Source: Deltaproteobacteria bacterium
GTDB lineage: Bacteria; Myxococcota_A; UBA9160
DNA length: 9,667 nt
Direction of reading: 5' to 3'
NCBI GenBank assembly: GCA_003520425.1
Contig: DOUU01000140.1
Coordinates: 139 to 9,805 of the forward strand
In this document: positions 1 through 6,073 of the stretch, piece by piece
How positions within the stretch are numbered: the first letter of the stretch is position 1
Layout of the letters: every line of letters begins with the position of its first letter
Position numbers and translations under genes: made by a program
The notes under the pieces: model-generated
Databases searched by the model: none
What the model saw: the letters and a program-made list of their open reading frames with translations, nothing else
Told to the model about the DNA's origin: nothing

Positions 1-325
1 CCAGATTCTGCCAGATCGCGTCTGCTGTTCCGCGGAACCACGAGGGCCCGAGATTCATCGCCGCGGGGACCACCTCGATGAACTGGTCGAGCAGCGACGA
101 CGCGACAGGCCACGCGCGGGTCAGGTGTCGCACCAGAGAGCTTGACCGGTACTGCGTCAGCACTTTGACGCGATCGATGCCGCTGTTCACCAGGTTCGAG
201 AGCACAAAATCGATGAGCCGGTAGCGGCCCCCGAAATAGACGGCGGGCTTGCTCCGCTCCCGGGTGAGCGGCCACAGCCGTCGGCCTTCGCCGCCCGCGA
301 GAACCAGTGCCAGATGGCCGCGCAA
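1..325 (-). CDS. glgC: Glucose-1-phosphate adenylyltransferase (ADP-glucose pyrophosphorylase), N-terminal part
   Basis: This enzyme makes ADP-glucose from glucose-1-phosphate and ATP, the committed step of bacterial glycogen synthesis, in the cytosol. About 108 N-terminal residues are present; the C-terminal three quarters lie beyond the left edge. Visible signatures are [17 protein letters not shown] (nucleotide-binding loop), [36 protein letters not shown] and [14 protein letters not shown], all characteristic of GlgC. The usual KPAVPFGG has Tyr in place of the second Pro. I chose the TTG at 323-325 because it gives the normal short lead ([12 protein letters not shown]) and has GAGGAGG 9 nt upstream; no ATG or GTG fits as well. 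The gene is divergent from the c-di-AMP synthase gene. Family identity is near certain; the exact start is less so. Confidence 0.93.
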   Translation of the reverse strand, partial: MRGHLALVLAGGEGRRLWPLTRERSKPAVYFGGRYRLIDFVLSNLVNSGIDRVKVLTQYRSSSLVRHLTRAWPVASSLLDQFIEVVPAAMNLGPSWFRGTADAIWQNL

Positions 326-334
326 GACCCTTGT

Positions 335-341
335 CCTCCTC
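335..341 (-). promoter_or_regulatory. Ribosome binding site of glgC
   Basis: GAGGAGG reads on the minus strand and ends 9 nt before the TTG at 325-323. It is the main reason for accepting this non-ATG start. Confidence 0.6.
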
Positions 342-433
342 GAATCGCGGGGCCTAGCGGCTCTCGACCCGCGTGTGGAGCGAAGAAAAGCATCTCCCGC
401 GGGGCTGCGCTAGGTAATCGGCGGGCGCCGCTC

Positions 434-437
434 GGAG
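434..437 (+). promoter_or_regulatory. Ribosome binding site of the diadenylate cyclase gene
   Basis: GGAG lies 7 nt upstream of the GTG at 445 and supports that start over the in-frame ATG at 469, which lacks a comparable site. I saw no convincing -35/-10 pair in the divergent 326-444 region on either strand. Confidence 0.5.
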
Positions 438-444
438 CTTCATC

Positions 445-1629
445 GTGCGATTGCTGGACAACTTCGGCATGGTCGACGCGCTCGACATCGTGTTCGTGTC
501 GCTTGCGCTCTATGTCGGGATCGTAGCACTGCGCTCAGCCCGAGCAGGCCCTGCCCTTGGCGGCATTGGAATCCTGGTCATGGCCTACCTTGGCGCTCGC
601 CAGCTCGGCATGCAGCTCACGGCCTGGCTCTTCCAAGGCTTCTTCGCGGTCCTCGTGATCGTCTTGGTCGTGATCTTCCAAAGCGAGCTGCGTCGGCTCT
701 TCGAGCGAATTGCGGTCGTAGGCCTGCGGCGAGGGCGTGCGGACGAGCCCCATCCGCAAACTGCGGACGCGCTGGTGCGGTCGGCCATCGAACTCGCGCG
801 CAATCGGGAGGGTGCGCTGATCGTGGTGTGCGGGCGCGACCCGGTAGAGCGGTACGTCGAGGGCGGCATCCTCCTCGGCGGCCAGGTGAGCGAGGCGCTC
901 CTGCTCTCGCTGTTTGAAAAGCATTCGCCGGGCCACGACGGCGCGGTGATCGTCGAAGGGGATCAGGTGGTCCGTTTCGGCGCCCAGCTCCCGCTCTCCA
1001 GCGACTTTGCCCAGCTCCGCCGCCGCGGAACACGCCACAGCGCCGCACTCGGATTGGCCGAGCGTTGCGACGCCGTCTGTCTCGTGGTCTCCGAGGAGCG
1101 GGGACAGATCTCGATCGCGCGAGAAGGGGTGCTGCGAGGCTTGGAAAAGCCGGAGGATGTGGCCGTCGAGTTGCCGCCTTTGCTCCACGCCCGGGAGTCA
1201 AAGATCGGACGGCGCGAGCTTGTGTGGCGCGCGCTGCGCGAGAGGTGGGTCGAGAAGCTTGTGGCCATCGGCCTCGCGTGTTTCCTGTGGATCGCCTTCG
1301 TCCCGGGTGCACAGGTGGACGAAATCTCGTATGACCTGCCGGTCGCGGTCGACAATCTGCCGGCAGGCTACGTCTTGGATAAAGTGGATCCGCCCCAACT
1401 CGAGGTGACGCTCTCCGGTCCGCGGCGGCGCTTCATCCTGCTCGATCAGAAGCGCCTTGAGGTGCGCCTGGATGGCTTCCTCGTCGAAGCCGGCCGCAGA
1501 AGCTTCGAGGTCCCGGACGAAGCGGTGGTTCATCCCGCGGGTCTAAAGGTCACCTCTGTGACGCCCCGTCGCGTGAAGCTGAGCGTCCGCCGGACCGGCG
1601 GGGAGGGCGGGACGGAGACCCAAGGCTAG
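445..1629 (+). CDS. Membrane diadenylate cyclase (CdaA/DacA type) fused to a C-terminal YbbR (CdaR-like) domain
   Basis: This is a predicted c-di-AMP synthase that condenses two ATP at the membrane. Residues about 10-80 form an N-terminal hydrophobic region of about three helices with the CdaA-like ending VIFQSELRRLFERI. Residues about 105-240 are the DAC (DisA_N) domain, with GALIVV, HDGAVIV (DGA at 165-167), LPLS, GTRHSAALGLAE (195-206) and VVSEERGQIS. A further membrane segment at about 271-287 is followed by one YbbR-like domain at about 290-385 (DLPVAVDNLPAGYVLD, VTLSGPRRRF, VTPRRVKLSVRR). In Firmicutes CdaA and the YbbR protein CdaR are separate adjacent genes; here both parts sit in one chain. 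The third position of the RHR motif is Ser199 rather than Arg. The GTG start gives the normal CdaA N-terminus; ATG 469 is the alternative. cdaA is the nearest family name. Confidence 0.9.
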   Translation: MRLLDNFGMVDALDIVFVSLALYVGIVALRSARAGPALGGIGILVMAYLGARQLGMQLTAWLFQGFFAVLVIVLVVIFQSELRRLFERIAVVGLRRGRADEPHPQTADALVRSAIELARNREGALIVVCGRDPVERYVEGGILLGGQVSEALLLSLFEKHSPGHDGAVIVEGDQVVRFGAQLPLSSDFAQLRRRGTRHSAALGLAERCDAVCLVVSEERGQISIAREGVLRGLEKPEDVAVELPPLLHARESKIGRRELVWRALRERWVEKLVAIGLACFLWIAFVPGAQVDEISYDLPVAVDNLPAGYVLDKVDPPQLEVTLSGPRRRFILLDQKRLEVRLDGFLVEAGRRSFEVPDEAVVHPAGLKVTSVTPRRVKLSVRRTGGEGGTETQG

Positions 1630-1850
1630 AGCCTCCTTCCCGGCGCGGACGAAACGCTCCGGCCGGCCGCAGGGTGGGCGGTCGCGGAGGCCACGCTGCC
1701 GTCCCGCGCGAACGCGGGTGAGAGCTGCGGCGAGCCCGAGGCCCCGGGTCCGCGCCGGCGGCGCTATTCCCCGAACCGGCGGCGGTGCTCGCTGCGGGGA
1801 TTCTCGAGTAGCATGGCGCACGTCAACCGCTGTACCCACTGGGGGGAAAT
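1630..1850. other. Intergenic region between the cyclase and protease genes
   Basis: These 221 bases are very GC-rich and hold no plausible gene on either strand. A perfect 6-bp stem with a CGAA loop occurs at 1703-1718 (CCCGCG / CGCGGG), and a 10-bp palindrome CGGCCGGCCG at 1660-1669. Neither is followed by a T-run, so I do not call a Rho-independent terminator. A promoter for the protease-hydrolase pair would be expected here, but I could not recognise one. An in-frame TAG at 1809-1811 limits how far upstream the next gene can start. Confidence 0.5.
1841..1849 (+). promoter_or_regulatory. Possible ribosome binding site before a CTG start of the M50 gene
   Basis: GGGGGGAAA ends one base before CTG 1851. 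It is a purine-rich but imperfect Shine-Dalgarno element with a short spacing. It is the only candidate in the region, since TTG 1872 has none. Confidence 0.35.
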
Positions 1851-2555
1851 CTGGATCCGCAGCAGTTCGCGTTGGGGATCGCCTGGTACGTTGTCTTCCT
1901 CTTCTCTACGACCTGTCATGAGGCTGCCCACGCCTGGGCGGCCCGTCGCGGGGGCGACCCTACCGCCTACCTCGGTGGCCAAGTCAGCCTCGACCCGCGC
2001 CCCCACATCCGGCGCGAGCCCTTCGGCACGGTGGTCGTGCCGATCCTGTCCTTCGTGGTCGGGGGTTGGATGGTTGGATGGGCGAGCACACCCTACGACC
2101 CGCGCTGGGCGGAGGCCTACCCGCGCCGCGCCGCGTGGATGTCGCTCGCGGGGCCTGCTGCGAACCTCGCGCTCGTCCTGATCTCCGGGGTCCTGATCCG
2201 GCTCGGTGTCGCAGTCGGACTGCTGGCGCCGCCGATTTTTCCGAGCATCAACCAGGTCGCGGTGGCCCACGGCTCGCAGCTGTGGACGAGCGCTGCGCTC
2301 CTCCTGAGCGTGTTCTTTACGCTGAATCTCCTGCTCTTCACTTTCAACTTGCTGCCCCTGCCTCCTCTCGACGGCAGCGGTGCGCTGCCCCTGATCCTCG
2401 GAGATCGCGCAGCTGCGGCATGGCAGCGCCTGATGCGCCAACCCGCAGTCGGCCTTCTTGGTCTGCTGCTGGCATGGAACCTGTTCGGGCCGGTCTTCGG
2501 AAGATTTTACCGGCTGGCACTTCAGCTGCTCTACTCGGGAGGAAGCTTCGGATGA
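1851..2555 (+). CDS. Site-2 protease family protein (peptidase M50), intramembrane zinc metalloprotease
   Basis: Predicted multi-pass membrane zinc metalloprotease of the M50 family, which cleaves substrates inside the membrane; the substrate is unknown. With the start used here the protein has 234 residues. The zinc motif HEAAH is at 23-27 in a first membrane segment reading VVFLFSTTCHEAAHAWAA. A conserved block follows (GGDPTAYLGGQVSLDPRPHI), then SLAGPAANLAL, and the second catalytic motif NLLPLPPLDGSG, where Asp174 should complete the site. No PDZ domain is present, so this is a small S2P rather than RseP. The start is uncertain: CTG 1851 gives LDPQQFALGIAWYVV, which fits relatives as I recall them, and follows a purine run (GGGGGGAAA). 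The conservative alternative is TTG 1872, which has no ribosome binding site. Probably co-transcribed with the hydrolase 33 bp downstream. Confidence 0.88.
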   Translation: MDPQQFALGIAWYVVFLFSTTCHEAAHAWAARRGGDPTAYLGGQVSLDPRPHIRREPFGTVVVPILSFVVGGWMVGWASTPYDPRWAEAYPRRAAWMSLAGPAANLALVLISGVLIRLGVAVGLLAPPIFPSINQVAVAHGSQLWTSAALLLSVFFTLNLLLFTFNLLPLPPLDGSGALPLILGDRAAAAWQRLMRQPAVGLLGLLLAWNLFGPVFGRFYRLALQLLYSGGSFG

Positions 2556-2576
2556 TCCCTCTCGTGTAGAGGAGCA

Positions 2577-2581
2577 GGAGG
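2577..2581 (+). promoter_or_regulatory. Ribosome binding site of the MBL-fold hydrolase gene
   Basis: GGAGG, within AGGAGGAG, lies 7 nt before ATG 2589. This is the strongest Shine-Dalgarno element in the window. Confidence 0.7.
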
Positions 2582-2588
2582 AGATCGA

Positions 2589-3836
2589 ATGGGCGAGATT
2601 CTGGATCTGGCGGAGCGTGCCTGGCAAGGGAGCTACGACAAGCACTGGCACCCGAGCGGAGCGCGGGAGGAGATCGCGCCGGGCCTTTTCTTCCTCAATA
2701 CATTCGCCAACGTGAGCGTCGCCTGCACGGCCGCCGGGCTTGTCTTGGTCGACACCGGTAGCCACATCGGGCGCTCGCAAACCTTTGAAGCCGTACGTCA
2801 CTGTGATCGTGGCCCCGTGTTCCCAACTGTCTACACACATGGCCACGTAGATCACGCATTCGGTCTCCCTCCGTTCCTGGCCGAGGCACGCGAGAAAAAC
2901 TGGCAACGCATGCGGATCATCGGTCACAAAAATGTGGGTCCGCGTTTCGACCGGTACCGCGCGACTTCCGGCTACAACGCCGCCATCAACACCCGGCAGT
3001 TTGGCGTACCCGTGCCGTGGCCCACGGAATTCGACTATCCCAACATCACCTACGACGAGAGCTTCCGACTGGACGCCGGCGGCAGCCCCTTCGAGCTGCA
3101 TCACGCGCGCGGCGAGACGGACGATCACACCTGGATCTTCTGGCCGGAACGCAAGGTGCTCTTCACGGGCGATCAATTCATCTGGGTGACACCCAACGCA
3201 GGAAATCCACAGAAGGTGCAGCGCTACGCGGCCGACTGGGCACAGTCGCTCCGCAGGATGAGCGAGTGTGGGGCGGAAGTTCTCGTTCCGGGTCACGGCT
3301 TGCCAATTTTCGGCGGGCGCCGCGTGCGCCAGGCGCTCGACGAGACGGCTCATTGGCTCGAGCACTTGCTCCGTGAGACGCTAGAGCGCATGAATGCGGG
3401 TCTGCCCCTGGACCTGATCTTGCACGAGGTGAAACCGCCTGCAGAACTCGCGGATCGACCGTATCTCCAGCCGGTCTACGACGAACCCGAGTTCGTGGTC
3501 CGGAACATCTGGCGTCTCTATGGCGGCTGGTATGACGGAACGCCATCCCATCTAAAGCCCGCTCCGGAGGCCCAACTCGGGCGGGAGGTGGCGTCGCTCG
3601 CGGGCGGAGTGCGGGCACTCGTGGCACGCGCCCGAGAGCTCGCGGCGCTGGGGGACCTCAAGCTGGCCTCTCACCTCGCGGACTGGGCAGTGGCGGCTGC
3701 TCCGGATGATCGAGATTCCCACGCCGCCCGCGCGGAAATCTACGCGGCGCGAACCCAGGGCGAGCGTGCCCTCATGACCCGGGGCGTGTTCAACGCGGCA
3801 GCCCGGGACTCGAGCCAGAAGAGCAGCCGCACCTAA
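2589..3836 (+). CDS. MBL-fold metallo-hydrolase with alkylsulfatase-type dimerisation region
   Basis: Predicted metal-dependent hydrolase of 415 residues, related to alkylsulfatases (SdsA1/Bds1 group). The MBL core covers about 25-245: THGHVDH at 83-89 is the HxHxDH metal motif, followed by RGETDDHTW at 174-182, LFTGD ending at Asp195, NPQKVQRY and PGHG (His236). Residues about 303-325 (VVRNIWRLYGGWYDGTPSHL) match the start of the alkylsulfatase dimerisation domain. The rest to about 395 is helical (GGVRALVARARELAALGDL). The C-terminal SCP2-like domain and the N-terminal signal peptide of secreted alkylsulfatases are both absent, so the protein is probably cytosolic and the substrate may not be an alkyl sulfate. 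The ATG has a strong GGAGG 7 nt upstream. It lies 33 bp after the M50 gene and converges on the DUF486 gene. Confidence 0.88.
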   Translation: MGEILDLAERAWQGSYDKHWHPSGAREEIAPGLFFLNTFANVSVACTAAGLVLVDTGSHIGRSQTFEAVRHCDRGPVFPTVYTHGHVDHAFGLPPFLAEAREKNWQRMRIIGHKNVGPRFDRYRATSGYNAAINTRQFGVPVPWPTEFDYPNITYDESFRLDAGGSPFELHHARGETDDHTWIFWPERKVLFTGDQFIWVTPNAGNPQKVQRYAADWAQSLRRMSECGAEVLVPGHGLPIFGGRRVRQALDETAHWLEHLLRETLERMNAGLPLDLILHEVKPPAELADRPYLQPVYDEPEFVVRNIWRLYGGWYDGTPSHLKPAPEAQLGREVASLAGGVRALVARARELAALGDLKLASHLADWAVAAAPDDRDSHAARAEIYAARTQGERALMTRGVFNAAARDSSQKSSRT

Positions 3837-3854
3837 GGCTGGAGCGCGAGTGGG

Positions 3855-3914
3855 GCCGAGACCTCGGCGGGTCCGATTGAGAGGCCCGTCGGGTTTGGAG
3901 CCGGGCCGTTCTTA
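3855..3914. terminator. Possible convergent transcription terminator hairpins
   Basis: Two inverted repeats lie between the convergent hydrolase and DUF486 genes. One is GCCGAG / CTCGGC at 3855-3868. The other is GGCCCG (3883-3888) pairing with CGGGCC (3902-3907) across a 13-base loop, followed on the plus strand by GTTCTTA. The T-tract is weak, so Rho-independent termination is only possible. Confidence 0.3.
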
Positions 3915-4253
3915 GGTCCGAAACGCGAAGTAGACGGCGCCCACGAGGCAGATGCCCGACCACAGAAAGTCGAGCTTCGGGGGCTCTTTCATATAGACAA
4001 TCGCGAAGGGCACGAAGACCGTCAGTGTGATCGCCTCCTGGAGGATCTTGAGCTGCCCAACCGAAAACTGGTGGTGCCCGATCCGGTTCGCCGGGACCTG
4101 CAGCAGGTACTCGAAGAGCGCGATCGACCAACTCGCCAGCGCCGCGATGTACCAAGGCCTTCCGGCAAGATTCTTGAGGTGGGCATACCAGGCGAAGAGC
4201 ATGAAGAGATTGGAGAGGGCCAGGAGGAGTGTGGTCTGCAAGATCACCGGCAT
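3912..4253 (-). CDS. DMT-superfamily small membrane protein of the DUF486 family
   Basis: This 113-residue protein is mostly hydrophobic with about four predicted membrane helices (roughly 3-24, 34-52, 66-88 and 95-111). Family-typical sequences are LSNLFMLFAWYAHLK, SWSIALFEYLLQVPANRIG, FSVGQLKILQEAITLTVF and a C-terminal LVGAVYFAFR. These match DUF486, related to small drug/metabolite transporters; no substrate is known. The length is normal for the family. ATG 4251-4253 is the first start giving the conserved N-terminus, with GAAGG just upstream at a short spacing. It is the last gene of the minus-strand run, 29 bp after the SulP stop, and is probably co-transcribed with it. Confidence 0.9.
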   Translation of the reverse strand: MPVILQTTLLLALSNLFMLFAWYAHLKNLAGRPWYIAALASWSIALFEYLLQVPANRIGHHQFSVGQLKILQEAITLTVFVPFAIVYMKEPPKLDFLWSGICLVGAVYFAFRT

Positions 4254-4282
4254 ACCTTCGGGTGCCCCGCTTCACTGAGTTC

Positions 4283-6073
4283 TCAAACCGACCAGGATGA
4301 GTCGGCCGCATCGCCGTGAAGATCCGTTTCCGCAGTCCGGATCTGTTCGAGACCGAGCGGGAGGCCGAGTGCGCTTTGCACCTCGCGCAGCGCGGCGGCA
4401 AGGGAAGCGAAGGGACGGTCGCTGGTCTCGAAGAGAGCATGGTGCCCGAGGGCTGGGGCGAGGTCGCTGCGTGCGATGCTCACCTCGAGTTCTGGACGCA
4501 GCCCGCACAGGGCCAAGACACCGCCGCGGCCGCGATGGGTGGTCGCGAATCGTGCCAAGGCGGCGGCGGCTGCGCCATCGATCGCCAGGGTGCGCTTGAG
4601 CCGCAGGACAATTCCCCGTGCACCCCGGCTCGCGACGCAACCGAGACGCTGCTCGAGCTCCTCTGCGACGCCGAAGAACAAGTCGCCTTCCGCCTGGAGG
4701 ATCGCGATGGGTGCGCAGCCTGTGCGTTCATCGATCGGACGTTCCACCAGGAGTCCCGCAGATCCCCGCTGCAGCTCGGAGACCCGCAGCAGGCTGGCGC
4801 GCGAAATGACGAGACCCAGCGACAACGCCACCCCGCCAAACACGGCAATATGCAGGTCGACCATCAGCGTGAGGGCCGCCGTCACGACGAGCACCACGAG
4901 ATCGGCGGTATTTGAACGGCTCACACGACGAAGCTCTGCGATGCTCACCATCCGTACGGCGATCCAAATCACGACGCCGGCCACGGCCGCGAGCGGGACA
5001 AAGCGAGCCAGGGGAGCCGCGAAGAGCATCGTCCCGAGTACGGTGAGAGATGCGAAGGTCACCGCGGCCGGCGAGCGCGCGCCCGCCTCGATCGACGCTG
5101 CGCTTCGCGTCCAGGAGACGGAGCTCGGCAGGCAAGGGAACAGCGACGATGCCAAGTTCGCAAAGCCCTGGGCACGGAGCTCCCGATCCGCATGGAGCGG
5201 CTGTCCCGTGCGCAAGGCAATTGCCTTCCCGATCGACACCACCTCGCTCATCCCGACAAGCGCGATGGCAAGCCCGGCCGGAAGGAGCGTCGCAAGAGCG
5301 GTCGGCGAAAGGACTGGCCAAGACGGACGCGGCAAACGGCTCGGGATCGAACCCACGGTGAGGAGCCCGCCTTCGCCGTCCCAGCGCATCGCGTGAGTCG
5401 CAAGGGCCGCGACAATCAGTGCAAGCAGCGGGGCCGGGGCGCGGCGTGTGGCGCGCGAGACGAGCGCAATCCCTGCGACCGTTCCTGTTGTCAGTGCCAC
5501 CGCGCGCGGATCCAGGGATCGCAGCGCGAGGGCGCCCGGCGCAAGGACATGGAGTAGCCCCCTTGGATTCGCGCCCTGAATCCCAAGGGCGTTCGGAAGC
5601 TGGCCGAGGCAAAGGAGCGCAGCAGCCCCGAGCGTGAAGCCCAGCACGACCGCGGGGGAGACGTAACGCGAGAGACGCCCGAGGCCCGCGAACCCCACAG
5701 CGCACTTGGTGAGACCGATGATGACGCACAGCCCAGAGAGCACCGCGGTGCTGCCGTATGTCGGGACCAAGGGCGTCGTCGCCAGGACCCCGCCTACGAG
5801 GAGCGCTGCGGTGTTTGTGGCTCCCGCAGCGAGATGGGGCGAGTCGCGGAAGAAGCCCGCAACGAAGCCGGGAACAATCATCGTGAGCAGTGCAACCTGC
5901 GGCGGTACGCCCGCGATCAGCGCGAACGCCATCGCCTGCGGAATCGACACGAGACCCACGGTGAGCCCGGCGACCAAGTCATGGCCCACCACACGGGGGT
6001 CCCGGAGGGCTTTCCACCATCCGATTGGGGCCGCGGCGGAAGGCTGCGTCTCCTGCACAATCGGCGCTGTCAA
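4283..6073 (-). CDS. SulP family inorganic anion transporter with C-terminal STAS domain
   Basis: Predicted inner-membrane transporter of the SLC26/SulP family, whose members carry sulfate, bicarbonate or other anions; the substrate cannot be read from the sequence. Of 596 residues, about 30-430 form the membrane domain, with family blocks DLVAGLTVGLVSIPQAMAFA, LSRYVSPAVVLGFTLGAA, GMSEVVSIGKAIALRTGQ, FANLASSLFPCLPSSVSWTRSA and AGARSP. A cytosolic STAS domain follows at about 440-568 (AILQAEGDLFFGVAEELEQ, IVLRLKRTLAIDGAAAAAL). The loop after the conserved Asp499 holds Gly and Ala, so the Ser/Thr found in phosphorylated STAS proteins is missing. The TTG start overlaps the stop of the upstream antiporter gene as TTGA (6070-6073), implying translational coupling; no good Shine-Dalgarno site is seen. 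GTG at 6058 is a less likely alternative. Confidence 0.92.
   Translation of the reverse strand: MTAPIVQETQPSAAAPIGWWKALRDPRVVGHDLVAGLTVGLVSIPQAMAFALIAGVPPQVALLTMIVPGFVAGFFRDSPHLAAGATNTAALLVGGVLATTPLVPTYGSTAVLSGLCVIIGLTKCAVGFAGLGRLSRYVSPAVVLGFTLGAAALLCLGQLPNALGIQGANPRGLLHVLAPGALALRSLDPRAVALTTGTVAGIALVSRATRRAPAPLLALIVAALATHAMRWDGEGGLLTVGSIPSRLPRPSWPVLSPTALATLLPAGLAIALVGMSEVVSIGKAIALRTGQPLHADRELRAQGFANLASSLFPCLPSSVSWTRSAASIEAGARSPAAVTFASLTVLGTMLFAAPLARFVPLAAVAGVVIWIAVRMVSIAELRRVSRSNTADLVVLVVTAALTLMVDLHIAVFGGVALSLGLVISRASLLRVSELQRGSAGLLVERPIDERTGCAPIAILQAEGDLFFGVAEELEQRLGCVASRGARGIVLRLKRTLAIDGAAAAALARFATTHRGRGGVLALCGLRPELEVSIARSDLAPALGHHALFETSDRPFASLAAALREVQSALGLPLGLEQIRTAETDLHGDAADSSWSV

Noticed and set aside
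326..444. Sigma-70-like promoters in the glgC/cyclase divergent region
   Set aside because: Partial matches such as TTGTCC lack a properly spaced -10 element, so I do not call them.
535..1188. 217-codon minus-strand frame opposite the diadenylate cyclase
   Set aside because: The plus strand carries clear DAC motifs across the same stretch; the minus product shows no family features.
1764..3365. 533-codon open frame on the minus strand
   Set aside because: It lies opposite two well-supported plus-strand genes (M50 protease and MBL hydrolase). Its product is rich in Arg, Glu, Gln and Asp with no domain signature, as expected for an antisense frame in GC-rich DNA.
4728..5729. 333-codon minus-strand frame within SulP in another phase
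   Set aside because: It overlaps the conserved SulP membrane domain in a different frame. The product is dominated by Arg, Gly, Ala and Pro.
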